Part shown: positions 36,709-45,853 of the stretch, one piece after another
How positions within the stretch are numbered: position 1 is the stretch's first letter
Layout of the letters: each line of letters starts with the position of its first letter
Source: Kitasatospora sp. MAA4
Lineage (GTDB): Bacteria > Actinomycetota > Actinomycetes > Streptomycetales > Streptomycetaceae
Length of the DNA: 64,000 nucleotides
Reading direction: 5' to 3'
Assembly (NCBI RefSeq): GCF_029893355.1
Contig: NZ_JARZAI010000002.1
Coordinates: 434,001-498,000 of the forward strand
Notes under the pieces: model-generated
What the model was told of the DNA's origin: nothing
What the model saw: the letters and a program-made list of their open reading frames with translations, nothing else
Database searches by the model: none
Position numbers and translations under genes: made by a program

Positions 36709-37167
36709 ATGGCGTCCTCCGATGATCAAGAACTGAGTACGGCACTGAAGAATGCCGAATCTCCCGCCTGGTCGGTTCGTGCTGCAGCCGGGCGGCAGCT
36801 CGCGGTGTCGGACAGGATCGATGAGGCGGCGGACGTCCTCCATCGTCTGCTCCTGGAAGCCCAGGACAGCGCGGTCACCTCGGAGACGGCCGCGGCGCTG
36901 CTGGCCCGCAAGGACACCACGGGTCTGCGTTATGTGCTGCTGGCCAGGAGTTGCGCCGCGGCGACCTGGACCGCTGATGAAATCCAAGCGGCTCTGGACT
37001 GCGACCCCGACTGGCTGACGGCCGAGGGCGCAGACCGGCTCATCAAGCAGTTGCGGGAGTTGGCAATGGACAGCGATGCCGATGTCCGTGATGAGGCGCA
37101 AAGGATCCTCGCGCGCCTGCGGCCGCGCGAGGAGTGGGCCCGAGATCCGGGTCGCGACGCAATCTGA
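36709..37167 (+). CDS. HEAT-repeat-like small protein
   Basis: A 152-residue protein; ATG 36709 has GGGAG very close (36703-36707). It is all-helical in appearance with pairs such as WSVRAAAGRQLAVSDRIDEAADVLHRLLLEA and MDSDADVRDEAQRILARL, typical of HEAT repeats. Probably a cytosolic protein-protein interaction module. Divergent from the formyltransferase gene (181 bp between). No further function can be given. Confidence 0.65.
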   Translation: MASSDDQELSTALKNAESPAWSVRAAAGRQLAVSDRIDEAADVLHRLLLEAQDSAVTSETAAALLARKDTTGLRYVLLARSCAAATWTADEIQAALDCDPDWLTAEGADRLIKQLRELAMDSDADVRDEAQRILARLRPREEWARDPGRDAI

Positions 37168-37296
37168 TCCGGCACGGCCGGACCTGTGCGTGCCGGAAGA
37201 GTCGTCCGTACAGAGTGTCACGCCGCAGAGAACAGCCAACACCCCCTTGCTTCGGGTGAGATTACGCGGCCGGGGTGCCCGCCCGGCCCTCTGGCT

Positions 37297-37458
37297 TCAC
37301 GTCTCCCGGCCGTGCGCCAGTGCCCGACCGGGGTCCTTCGGGTCCAACTCGCGTCGCAGGTACAGCTAGCGGATGTGCTTCTGGTCCAGGAGCGCCAGCA
37401 CCCGCCGCATCAGCTGCCGGTTGTTCCGGAAGATCGGTTTCAGGTCGATGCTGCGCAT
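37297..37458 (-). pseudogene. Possible short gene interrupted by an in-frame stop
   Basis: Thirteen bases after the stop of the upstream gene, an ATG (37458) starts MRSIDLKPIFRNNRQLMRRV, continues to DQKHIR, then TAG (37368-37366). The same frame then reads on in the same style (LYLRRELDPKDPGRALAHGRET) to a TGA at 37297. The even amino-acid composition across the stop suggests one small protein that has lost its reading frame, or a 30-residue peptide with a chance continuation. Low certainty. Confidence 0.35.
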
Positions 37459-37470
37459 CTCGGGTCACCC

Positions 37471-38532
37471 TCACCGGCCCGGCCGCACATGGCGGAACCA
37501 TGCCTGCGCCTCCTCGGCGGACAGCACCCGGGTGAGGCTGATCGAGCCTTCGAGCATCGGGAAGAACCGGCCGACGTTCCAGCTGCGTTCGTAGGGCTGC
37601 TGGTCGAGCACCAGGAGGCGTCGGTTCTCGACCACCGGGATGTCGCTCGGCTTCCCTTCGTTCCAGATCCATTCGCCGTCCGGTGCGGCCAGGTTGAACG
37701 CACCGTATGCGACCAGGCCGCCGAAGTCGGCCGCCGGGTCGAACTTCTGGTCGAGGGCGAGGCCCACCGCCTCGGCTGCGGGCGCCTCGCCCGGCAGGTG
37801 TCCGCCGCCGATCAGAACGTGGGCGAGCAGGGTGTGCAACTGGAAGTTGTCGCCGATGCCGCCGATCCGCAGCTCGAACCCTGCGCCCGAAGGGCGGTGC
37901 AGCACGACGAGCGGTTCGTCGTCCAGGATTTCCAGCGCGTAGGCGAGGCACTTGAGGTCGTGTCGCTCCAGCGACCACAGCTGATCGACCCACTCGGCGA
38001 GTTGCTCCGTGAGTTCGCGCCGCGCTTGCGGGCTGCGGCAGAGCACAGCCAGCGCGGGCGGCTGCCACTGGTCGATCGAGGTCCAGGCCAGCGCCAGCCG
38101 CAGGGCCTCCGCGCGTGTGCCGCTCAGTCGGCTCAGCAGTGGCTCGTCGATGATGGCGTCGTCGGCCTCCGGGAGGTCGTCCTCGCCCGTGCTCTGCCAG
38201 CGGCGCGCGAACTCCAACGCATCGGCTACGGCTTCGCGTACACCCGTGAGGATCGGCTCGGCGCAGGCGAGCGGGTCGGCCCCGCGTTCCACGCAGGCGC
38301 CGGCCATCAGCGCCAGCATCGCTCGTGGTGCGGTGGCCGGAAAGTCCGGGACCAGCGCGGCCAGCTGCGGCCCGACCCGGGCGCCCTCGTCTGCCGGGGC
38401 ATGCTGCAGTGCGTGCCAGACTGCGCCGAACGCCTCCTCGGTGCGTGCACCGTCGCGGGCGGCGACTGCCTGCTCCAGGTCGGCAACGGCGGCGGTCAGC
38501 GAGGGCGCTTGGGGATTGTCGGCGGTGATCAC
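37471..38532 (-). CDS. Conserved-type hypothetical protein, 353 residues
   Basis: GTG 38532 start. The N-terminal half is helical (LEQAVAARDGARTEEAFGAVWHALQHAP; VREAVADALEFARRW). The C-terminal half is rich in aromatic and charged residues with GIGDNFQLHTLLAHVLIGGGHL and WIWNEGKPSDIPVVENRRLLVLDQQPYERSW, suggesting a globular alpha-beta domain. No signal peptide or membrane segment, and no family recognised. Divergent from the 537-residue protein at 38684. Confidence 0.65.
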   Translation of the reverse strand: MITADNPQAPSLTAAVADLEQAVAARDGARTEEAFGAVWHALQHAPADEGARVGPQLAALVPDFPATAPRAMLALMAGACVERGADPLACAEPILTGVREAVADALEFARRWQSTGEDDLPEADDAIIDEPLLSRLSGTRAEALRLALAWTSIDQWQPPALAVLCRSPQARRELTEQLAEWVDQLWSLERHDLKCLAYALEILDDEPLVVLHRPSGAGFELRIGGIGDNFQLHTLLAHVLIGGGHLPGEAPAAEAVGLALDQKFDPAADFGGLVAYGAFNLAAPDGEWIWNEGKPSDIPVVENRRLLVLDQQPYERSWNVGRFFPMLEGSISLTRVLSAEEAQAWFRHVRPGR

Positions 38533-38683
38533 CGCCGTACCTTAACCGGTCCCGCCGACACGGCCACCGGCGCCCAGGCCCCTCGATCCGCCCGGGGACG
38601 CGGTGGCCTGCGGTCCTGATCGTCCAACCCCTTACATCAAGGGCAGTACGGCCGGCTGGAGAGTCGCCTGCTAGCGTCCCGCC

Positions 38684-40297
38684 ATGACAGGCCATCACCG
38701 TGTTCTCCAGTTGCTCCGGGAGCGTCCCGATCTCGCGGGGCTCGCGGCGTACCCGTTCAACTTCGACATCGCCCGGGACGAGCACGTCGAGGCCGTCCGG
38801 CTGGCCTCGGGTGCGGGGCTGGTGGCGGTGGCGGGGGACGACACCGGCGGGACGTTCTTCGTCTGCGCGGGCGGGGAGGTGCTGTACGCCGGTTCCGAGG
38901 GTGAGGCCGGACTGGTAGCCGACAGCGTGGACGAGGCCCTGGAAGTGCTGATCGGCCTGCCGGGCTGGCACGACTACACCGGCCTCGACCCCCACGCCGA
39001 CGACGCCACGCTCGCGGCAACGGCGACAGACACCGAGGATGACCTGCACGAGTACTACGGCCCGGACCTCGACGCCGACCGCAGCGCCCTGCTCGCCGCG
39101 CTGGGACTGCGCGAGCTCCCGCAACCGCAGCTGATCCGCCGCCTGCACCAGGCCCTGCTGCGCACCGAGCCCGACTTCCTGCTCCTCAACGCGCAGGAGG
39201 GCTGCGCCTACACGCTCCTGGACCGGCTGCCCCGCCCACCGCTGTGGCAGACCGTCCTTGAGCCCGGGCGGACGGACCTGGCCCTGCTGCGCACCGATCG
39301 CACCCGCTGGTCCGAGGTGGCGGGCGGTGCGGCGCCGCGGGCGACGGCCCTGCGCGCGGCCCAGTACGACCGGCGCGCGACGGATCTGCCGTTCCTGCGC
39401 GTTCTGCTCCAGCATGAGGCCCACGAGCACGGCGCCACGGAGGAGCTGCGGCTGGCCGCCGTGCTCGTGGGCCTGCACGGCCAGGAGCAGGACCACCAGC
39501 TCCTGCGGACGCTCCGCGAGGCAAACGTCGACACGCACTACCTGCTCGGAGGATTCCCGGACACCACAGCGGAGTTGACCAGCTGGGCGGCCGAGTTCGA
39601 CGAGTCCAATCACGGCATGGACCCGGGAGACGAGCCTGAGCTCACCTGGGCAGAGCTGGCCCGCCGCCAGGGGCGCACCGAGCTGGCCCGCACCGCGCTG
39701 CTGCGTCTGCTCGACGACGCCGGACCACGTGACGCGGCGCTGCTCGCAGGCCTTGCCGGTGAGCTCGCAAGACTCGGGGACTTCACGCAGGCAGCTCGCG
39801 CCCGGCACCTGCACGCGTCCCTCCAGGACGACCCCGCGCATCGCGGTGCGGCGCTGGTCGATCTCGCCTCGCTGCAGCGCAGAGCCGGCGACATCGAGGC
39901 AGCCTGGCGCTCCCTCCAGCGGGCCGTCGCCGCACTCGACGGCCCGCCCCCGCCCCCGCCCACGGACCAACTGGCACTCGACCTCAACCTTCCGGAACCG
40001 CAGCGCCCTACTCTCACTTGGCGCGCGCTGGGTCTCGGCCTGAGGGTCACCGAGGAGCACTTCCGCATCGCCCACGAAGCCGCGACGATCTGCCTGCCCG
40101 CCGTCGCCCGGGCAGCGCTCGCGGCCGGGGCCGCGTTGCTGCCGGAGCTGCCCCGCCCGACAGCGGCTCTGCACCGGTTGGCCCGGGAGACGAGGGCGAT
40201 GCTGGGCGGCGCACCGTCGCCCGTTCCCGATCAGCTCGGTAGTGCGGGCGGGCTGATGACTCCTTCGGCTGAGCCAGGTGCGGGGCGCCCGGAGTGA
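38684..40297 (+). CDS. Large hypothetical protein with N-terminal SMI1/SUKH-like and C-terminal TPR-like regions
   Basis: A 537-residue cytosolic protein, ATG 38684. Residues 1-110 (VEAVRLASGAGLVAVAGDDTGGTFFVCAGGEVLYAGSEGEAG, EVLIGLPGWHDY) resemble the SMI1/KNR4 (SUKH) style of small binding domains, though only loosely. Residues about 210-420 are strings of helices (ARRQGRTELARTALLRLLDDA, LARLGDFTQAARARHLHASL, LQRRAGDIEAAWRSLQRAV) with TPR-like spacing. The tail is Pro-rich. Possible role in intracellular immunity or scaffolding; function not established. Confidence 0.6.
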   Translation: MTGHHRVLQLLRERPDLAGLAAYPFNFDIARDEHVEAVRLASGAGLVAVAGDDTGGTFFVCAGGEVLYAGSEGEAGLVADSVDEALEVLIGLPGWHDYTGLDPHADDATLAATATDTEDDLHEYYGPDLDADRSALLAALGLRELPQPQLIRRLHQALLRTEPDFLLLNAQEGCAYTLLDRLPRPPLWQTVLEPGRTDLALLRTDRTRWSEVAGGAAPRATALRAAQYDRRATDLPFLRVLLQHEAHEHGATEELRLAAVLVGLHGQEQDHQLLRTLREANVDTHYLLGGFPDTTAELTSWAAEFDESNHGMDPGDEPELTWAELARRQGRTELARTALLRLLDDAGPRDAALLAGLAGELARLGDFTQAARARHLHASLQDDPAHRGAALVDLASLQRRAGDIEAAWRSLQRAVAALDGPPPPPPTDQLALDLNLPEPQRPTLTWRALGLGLRVTEEHFRIAHEAATICLPAVARAALAAGAALLPELPRPTAALHRLARETRAMLGGAPSPVPDQLGSAGGLMTPSAEPGAGRPE

Positions 40298-40584
40298 TGT
40301 GCGGTCGGCTCTGATCCGCGACCCGGCAGGCCCGCCGGAGTGGGTCGACCGCTACTGGTGAGGCTGCGTTCTGGAACCGGTCCGGGTTCGGGCTTCGACT
40401 CCGTACCGCAACCACCGTCCGGATCGCCTCTGGTCGGCGCAGCTCCTGGCGGGGTCCGGGTCAGGACATCCGGGTGCGGCCCTGCGGCCGCCCCCGGTGT
40501 GGTGCTCGGGTGGGCCCGTGGAAGACTTCGGCGGCGGAAGCCCAGGTGGCAGGCCTGGGCGCGGTTGAACCGGGAGTGGCGTCG

Positions 40585-41445
40585 GTGCGCAAGGGTGAGG
40601 CGAAGGCCCTGTTGGAGCAGGCTCGGGCGGCGTGGGAGGCGGAGCAGTGGCAGCTCTCCGCGGACCGCTACGAGGAGGTGCTGCGGCACTACCCCGACGA
40701 GGAGCCGAGCGGTGTCTGGTGGTTCGACGCCGCGTTGGCGCACAAGTTCCTCCGCAACTGGGACAAGGCGTTCGAGCTCGGCAAGGAGGCCGCGGCCCGG
40801 GCGCCGCGCGGGGAGGGCGATCCCGCGTACTGGAACCTGGGCATCGCCGCGACGGTGCTGCGTGACTGGCCGGTGGCCCGTGACGCCTGGTCAGGCTTCG
40901 GCATCACGCTGCCCGAAGGCGAGGGAGAGATCGTCGGCCGCTTCGGGATGGCCTGCGTGCGGCTGGAGACCGCCGGTGAGTACGAGGTGGTCTGGGCGCA
41001 GCGGTTGTGCCCGACGCGGGCACGGGTTGTCAGTGTCCCGGTGACGTCGGGACGCCGGTTCGGTGAGATCGTGCTGCACGACGGGGCGCCGACCGGCGAG
41101 CGCATCGTCGACGGCCGAAGCCACAGTGTCTTCGACGAGATCATGCTGTTCGAGCTCTCCGACCTGCCGACGCACACCGTCAGCCTGAACGCCCCGGCGC
41201 CGGACGACCTGGAGGCGCTGGTCGAGATGTTCGCCGAGCGGGGCTACGGTGCGGAACCGGCGAGCAGCGTCAACCTGCTGTGCAAGTGCTGCAGTGAGGG
41301 CAGCCACGAGCAGGAGCGCAGCGTGCACGGCGGCACTCAGCAGGTCTCGCTCGCAGCGCCGATGGACGAGGTCAGGAGCCTCCTCGGCACCTGGGCCGGC
41401 GGCGGTCCCGGGCGAGCCTGGCGGGATCTGGAACTCGTCGGCTGA
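40585..41445 (+). CDS. Tetratricopeptide-type protein of unknown function
   Basis: A 286-residue protein. GTG 40585 was preferred because GGGAG (40572-40575) is suitably spaced; a GTG at 40576 is an alternative. The N-terminal TPR-like repeats are clear (LLEQARAAWEAEQWQLSADRYEEVLRHYPDE; FLRNWDKAFELGKEAAARAP). The C-terminal part is a separate beta-rich domain with a cysteine cluster (NLLCKCCSEGSHE). No signal peptide. About 290 bp without a recognisable gene precede it. Confidence 0.65.
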   Translation: MRKGEAKALLEQARAAWEAEQWQLSADRYEEVLRHYPDEEPSGVWWFDAALAHKFLRNWDKAFELGKEAAARAPRGEGDPAYWNLGIAATVLRDWPVARDAWSGFGITLPEGEGEIVGRFGMACVRLETAGEYEVVWAQRLCPTRARVVSVPVTSGRRFGEIVLHDGAPTGERIVDGRSHSVFDEIMLFELSDLPTHTVSLNAPAPDDLEALVEMFAERGYGAEPASSVNLLCKCCSEGSHEQERSVHGGTQQVSLAAPMDEVRSLLGTWAGGGPGRAWRDLELVG

Positions 41446-41625
41446 ACATGCCTGACGGCAAGGAGTTGGGGGCCGAGGGCATACGCGCGGGTCGGAACGC
41501 TCGAAGGGCTGCTGCGGCCACCGTGCGGCTCTCCGTCCCTGCCGTCCCCATCAGCAGGTCGCCGGGCGGCGAGAGCTCGGGACCGCCGCAGCCCGGCTCG
41601 GCGGGTGCTCCGGAGCTCGGTGTCG

Positions 41626-43281
41626 TCAGTTGGCCGCGAACGTGAACCAGTTGACGTTCACGTAGTCGGCGGGCTGGCCGCTGGTGAAGGTGAGGTAGAC
41701 GGTGTGGACGCCGGTGACGCGGGCGATCGTGGCCGGGACGGTGGTCCAGCTCTGCCAGCCACCCGTGTTCGCGAGGGCGAAGCTGCCGACGGGCGGGGCG
41801 GTGGGGCTGTCGAGCCGGACTTCGACGAGGCCGCTGACGTTGGCGGCCGCACCGGAGGCCACGCGGGCCTTGAACTGGGTGGCGCCGGTGGCGCCGAAGT
41901 CGATGCCGGCGTAGCCGAGCCAGTCGCCGGTGGAGATCCAACCGACGTCCTGGCCGCCACCGACGTCGCTGCATGCCTCGGTCCGGGTGCCCGACTGGGA
42001 GGTGTAGGCCGTTGCCTGGATCGTGCGGTAGGCGCTGCTGCCGCCCGGGGGTGGCGGGTTGCCGGGGTCCTGGGCCGCCGCCCCGACGGTGATGGTGAAC
42101 AGGGTGGGGGTGGAGGACTGGACCTTGCCCTCGAAGTCGACGCCGGCTGGGTGGACGTCGTCGTAGGGGAATGCGTAGCCGAGGTGGTCGGACGTCGTCG
42201 CGTGCAGGATGCGCGCGTAGTGGTTGCTCCGAGTCTCGGTGTAGAAGGCGGCAGGGTTCTCGCCGTCGGGCTGGTTCGGATCGGTCAGCAGCGTCGTGCG
42301 GTTGAAAGCCGCGGCGAGACGTGCGCTGAGGTTTCCCATCTCGTCGTTGCCCGTGGTGAAGGGCGCGCTGCTGCAGTTGAAGACGGCTGCGGTGGACGGC
42401 TTGGTGAAGCTTCCCATGCCGGGGAACGTCAGCACCCCGTTGCTCACACGGCCGCTGACGGTGCCCCAGGTGTACTGGGTGTCGATCACCAGGTCCGTGC
42501 TCTGGTACTTCTGCCACACGTCGTCGATGTAGGAGTCGAGGTACCCGGCGAAGAGCGAACTGTTCGACCCGATGGCGAGGTTGGGACTGAGAACGCGCAG
42601 GTTCTTCCCCGCGGAGTCCTGGACGATCAGATGTGCCCAGTCGCTGCCGTCCGCCGCAGCCTGTGTGCGCAGGGCGGAGCAGACGGAGTCGAGTCCGCCG
42701 GCCGGCAGTCCCTGGACCGTCTGGGTTCCCTGGGAGGTCTGCAGGTTGAAGGAGATGGGCACGGAGACGAAGTCGACGAAGCTGATGTTGGCGTAGAGCT
42801 GGCTCTGGTCGTAGGTGAACTCGCAGAAGCTGTAAGCCGTGTTGATGTTCGGATCGCTGGGGTTGCTCACCGACGGCATGGCGATACCGGGCCCGGGGTT
42901 GACCAGGAACACGAGTTTGCTTCCGATGGAGAAGTAGATCCGGCCGCTCGCCAGCCGGGGAAGCGAGATCGTGCGGGGCGCTGCTCCGGCGGGTGGCAGG
43001 GCGATCGCGCAGTCGACGCCGAGCGGGGCTCCGGGGGCGGAGGGGGAGGGCGGGTGGTAGAGCGTCCGGCCGTCCGCCTGAAGGAAGGCCCAGGTGTTGC
43101 CCTGAGCGATGTCCAGCCCCAGCACATAGGCGTAGACGGTGTCCGAGGACGCGTTGTTGGACAGGTCCACGGCCAGCGTGGCCGGTGTGGCGGCCCTGGC
43201 ACGTCGCTCCTGAGCGGTGAGCACGATCGGGGCGGCCAGGGCGGCGATCGAGGCGCCGATCAGTGTTCTACGGGCGATCAC
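41626..43281 (-). CDS. Secreted GH64 beta-1,3-glucanase with C-terminal CBM6
   Basis: A 551-residue protein; GTG 43281 has GGGAG 9 bases upstream. It has a twin-arginine-containing signal peptide (MIARRTLIGASIAALAAPIV). Residues about 35-400 are a GH64 domain. The family's catalytic Glu/Asp pair corresponds to Glu154 (FCEFTYD) and Asp170 (SFVDFV). GH64 enzymes release laminaripentaose from beta-1,3-glucan of fungal cell walls. After a Pro/Gly linker, residues about 420-551 match CBM6 (RTEACSDVGGGQDVGWISTGDWLGYAGIDF, and the ending YVNVNWFTF). Divergent from a putative beta-glucan-binding beta-helix protein, so both may be induced together by fungal polymer. Confidence 0.87.
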   Translation of the reverse strand: MIARRTLIGASIAALAAPIVLTAQERRARAATPATLAVDLSNNASSDTVYAYVLGLDIAQGNTWAFLQADGRTLYHPPSPSAPGAPLGVDCAIALPPAGAAPRTISLPRLASGRIYFSIGSKLVFLVNPGPGIAMPSVSNPSDPNINTAYSFCEFTYDQSQLYANISFVDFVSVPISFNLQTSQGTQTVQGLPAGGLDSVCSALRTQAAADGSDWAHLIVQDSAGKNLRVLSPNLAIGSNSSLFAGYLDSYIDDVWQKYQSTDLVIDTQYTWGTVSGRVSNGVLTFPGMGSFTKPSTAAVFNCSSAPFTTGNDEMGNLSARLAAAFNRTTLLTDPNQPDGENPAAFYTETRSNHYARILHATTSDHLGYAFPYDDVHPAGVDFEGKVQSSTPTLFTITVGAAAQDPGNPPPPGGSSAYRTIQATAYTSQSGTRTEACSDVGGGQDVGWISTGDWLGYAGIDFGATGATQFKARVASGAAANVSGLVEVRLDSPTAPPVGSFALANTGGWQSWTTVPATIARVTGVHTVYLTFTSGQPADYVNVNWFTFAAN

Positions 43282-43649
43282 GGAGCACTCCCGGGGAGAA
43301 GCGGTTCAGGTCCAGATGGTCTGCCACTCTGGCCAGTTGGCGTGGTTGAGTCAAGAGGTGTGGCATTAAGGCTCGCCAAAGCCACCCTTTCGTTGATCCC
43401 TTGAACGCTGCGTCCAGCCTCATTCAGAAGGTGAACGTTGCGCTACCTCTTGACGGTGGTCCAGACCACCAAGAGACTCCCCTTCGAACGCGCTCGCCCC
43501 CGATCGGCTGTTGGACGACGTCCCTTGTGAACTGATTCGAAGGCAGCTACCCCACGGCGGCCGAGAGTCACGCTCCGAGGTGATGCCAGCAGTTCCACAG
43601 GCCCGATCTGGCGTTCACTTCGCGAACACAGACGAGAGGACCTCACCGC
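43282..43649. promoter_or_regulatory. Shared divergent regulatory region of two glucan-related exoprotein genes
   Basis: No gene was recognised. Ribosome-binding sites lie at each end (GGGAG for GH64, GAGAGG for the beta-helix protein). No palindrome strong enough to call an operator was found by eye. Confidence 0.5.
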
Positions 43650-45755
43650 ATGCATCGCACTGCCCTTCCGAGCCGCAGGCCGTCGCACCCTGGGTGGAGT
43701 CAACGCACCGTGGCGCTGCTCGCTGGTCTCGCCCTGGCGCTCGCCGGACTGGTCGGCCTCACGTCCACGTCCGGGACCGCGGCCGCCGCGTCCAGCGACT
43801 ACACCCAGAGCGCCACCCCGCTCAACGCCTCGCAGGCACAGATCACGTTCACGCCGACGACGCCGGCCCTCTACGTCGACATCCACTACCTGATCAACGG
43901 CGCGGGCCAGCAGAACTTCCGGATGGCGAACGGCGCCGGTAACTGGACCCAGACCATCAGCTCGCTCACCACCGGCACGCTGGTCGAGTACTGGTTCACC
44001 TACGAGAAGAACGGCCCGCAGTACGACACCCCGCACTTCACCTACACGCAGGGCGGAGGCGGCGGTCCGGGGTGCCCGACCCAGTCCGACACCCCGGACT
44101 TCGGGCCGAACGTGCACGTCTTCGACCCCAGCATGTCCAGCGCCACCGTCCAGTCCCAGCTCGACGCCCAGTTCGCCCAGATGAAGGACACCAACACCGC
44201 GCAGTTCTCCGAGAACCGGGTGGCCGACCTGTTCAAGCCCGGCGTGTACAGCGTGGAGGACAACGTCGGCTTCTACACCTCGGTCGCGGGCCTGGGGCAG
44301 AACCCGGACGACGTGACCATCAACGGCCACGTCACGGTCGACGCGTTCAACGCCTCGGACGCAGGCAACGCGACGCAGAACTTCTGGCGATCGGCGGAGA
44401 ACCTGGCCATCAACCCGGCCGGTGGCGACCGCTGGGCGGTGGCGCAGGCGGCGCCGTTCCGGCGCATCGACGTTCACGGTGACCTGCAGCTCTACCCCGC
44501 CAGCTACGGCTGGGCGAGCGGCGGTTACCTCGCCGACACCAGGGTGACGGGTCAGGCGTCCTCCGCCTCGCAGCAGCAGTGGTACACCCGGGACAGCAAC
44601 CTGGGCAGCTGGAACGGCGGCGTGTGGAACATGGTCTTCTCCGGCACCAGCGGCGCACCGGCGAACACCTTCCCGAACCCACCGGAGACCACTCTGGGCA
44701 CCACCCCCGTCTCGCGTGACGTGCCCTACCTGTACGTCGACGGCACCGGCAAGTACCGGGTGTTCCTGCCCTCGCTGCGCACCAACGCCTCCGGCCCCAG
44801 CTGGGCGGGCGGCAGCACTCCGGGCAGTTCGCTGGCGATGAACCAGTTCTACGTCGTCAAGGCCGGCGACACCGCCTCGACCATCAACGCGGCGCTCGCC
44901 CAGGGGTGCAACCTGTTCGTCACCCCGGGCGTCTACCACCTCGACCGGACGCTCAACGTCACCAAGGCCGACACGGTAGTCCTGGGCATCGGCTACCCGA
45001 CGTTCGTGCCGGACAACGGAGTCAACGCGATGCAGGTGGCCGACGTCGACGGCGTCCGGCTCAAGGGCCTGCTGTTCGATGCCGGTACCACCAACTCGGC
45101 CGCGCTGCTGACCGTTGGGGCCTCCGGATCCGGCGCGAGCCATGCGGCCGACCCGACGACGATCCAGGACGTGTTCTTCCGGATCGGTGGCGAGATCGCG
45201 GGCAGGGCGACCGCGAGCCTGGTCGTCAACAGCAACGACGCGATCATCGACGACATCTGGGCCTGGCGTGCCGACCACGGCAACGCGGGCACGGTCGGCT
45301 GGGGTGTCAACACGGCTGACAACGGCCTGATCGTCAACGGCGACAACGTCGAGGCAACGGGCCTGTTCGTCGAGCACTACCAGAAGTACGACGTCACCTG
45401 GAACGGCCAGAACGGCAAGACGATCTTCTTCCAGAACGAGATGCCCTACGACGTGCCGAACCAGGCCGCCTGGATGAGCCCGACCGGGGTCAACGGCTAC
45501 GCCGCCTACAAGGTGGGCGACAACGTCACCTCGCACGAGGCGTGGGGCCTGGGCAGCTACTGCTACTTCAACGTCAACCCGTCGGTGAACAGCTACCACG
45601 CATTCGAGGTACCGGCCACCCAGGGTGTGAAGCTCCACGACACGTTCACCGTCTCCCTCGGCGGCAAGGGCACGATCACCCATGTCATCAACGACACGGG
45701 AGCGATCACGCCCACGGGCAGCACCGTGCCCAGCAACGTGGTCTCCTTCCCCTGA
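43650..45755 (+). CDS. Secreted CBM56-type glucan-binding module plus parallel beta-helix domain
   Basis: A 701-residue protein, ATG 43650 with GAGAGG upstream. Signal peptide of about 47 residues. Residues about 48-135 resemble CBM56, a beta-1,3-glucan-binding module (ITFTPTTPALYVDIHYLINGAGQQNFRM, EYWFTYEKNG), followed by a Gly-rich linker. The rest has the regular short-strand pattern of a right-handed beta-helix (INGHVTVDAFNASD; DVDGVRLKGLLFDAGTTNSAALLTVG; NADNGL-like turns). Similar streptomycete proteins are often mislabelled as adenylyl cyclase or coagulation factor 5/8 type. With GH64 next door, a role in beta-glucan breakdown is plausible, but catalytic residues cannot be assigned. 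Confidence 0.7.
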   Translation: MHRTALPSRRPSHPGWSQRTVALLAGLALALAGLVGLTSTSGTAAAASSDYTQSATPLNASQAQITFTPTTPALYVDIHYLINGAGQQNFRMANGAGNWTQTISSLTTGTLVEYWFTYEKNGPQYDTPHFTYTQGGGGGPGCPTQSDTPDFGPNVHVFDPSMSSATVQSQLDAQFAQMKDTNTAQFSENRVADLFKPGVYSVEDNVGFYTSVAGLGQNPDDVTINGHVTVDAFNASDAGNATQNFWRSAENLAINPAGGDRWAVAQAAPFRRIDVHGDLQLYPASYGWASGGYLADTRVTGQASSASQQQWYTRDSNLGSWNGGVWNMVFSGTSGAPANTFPNPPETTLGTTPVSRDVPYLYVDGTGKYRVFLPSLRTNASGPSWAGGSTPGSSLAMNQFYVVKAGDTASTINAALAQGCNLFVTPGVYHLDRTLNVTKADTVVLGIGYPTFVPDNGVNAMQVADVDGVRLKGLLFDAGTTNSAALLTVGASGSGASHAADPTTIQDVFFRIGGEIAGRATASLVVNSNDAIIDDIWAWRADHGNAGTVGWGVNTADNGLIVNGDNVEATGLFVEHYQKYDVTWNGQNGKTIFFQNEMPYDVPNQAAWMSPTGVNGYAAYKVGDNVTSHEAWGLGSYCYFNVNPSVNSYHAFEVPATQGVKLHDTFTVSLGGKGTITHVINDTGAITPTGSTVPSNVVSFP

Positions 45756-45770
45756 CCCAGCACCTGACGC

Positions 45771-45803
45771 GCCGGCCGGTCCGCGGTCCCCGGACCGGCC
45801 GGC
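45771..45803. terminator. Hairpin terminator
   Basis: A 13-bp perfect stem (45771-45783 with 45791-45803) and 7-base loop, 15 bp after the beta-helix gene stop, in the gap to a convergent alpha/beta hydrolase gene. Confidence 0.78.
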
Positions 45804-45853
45804 ACGCCGCGGCGCGGTTCGCGCACACCCGGCAGGGCGATCAGGACACGCCC

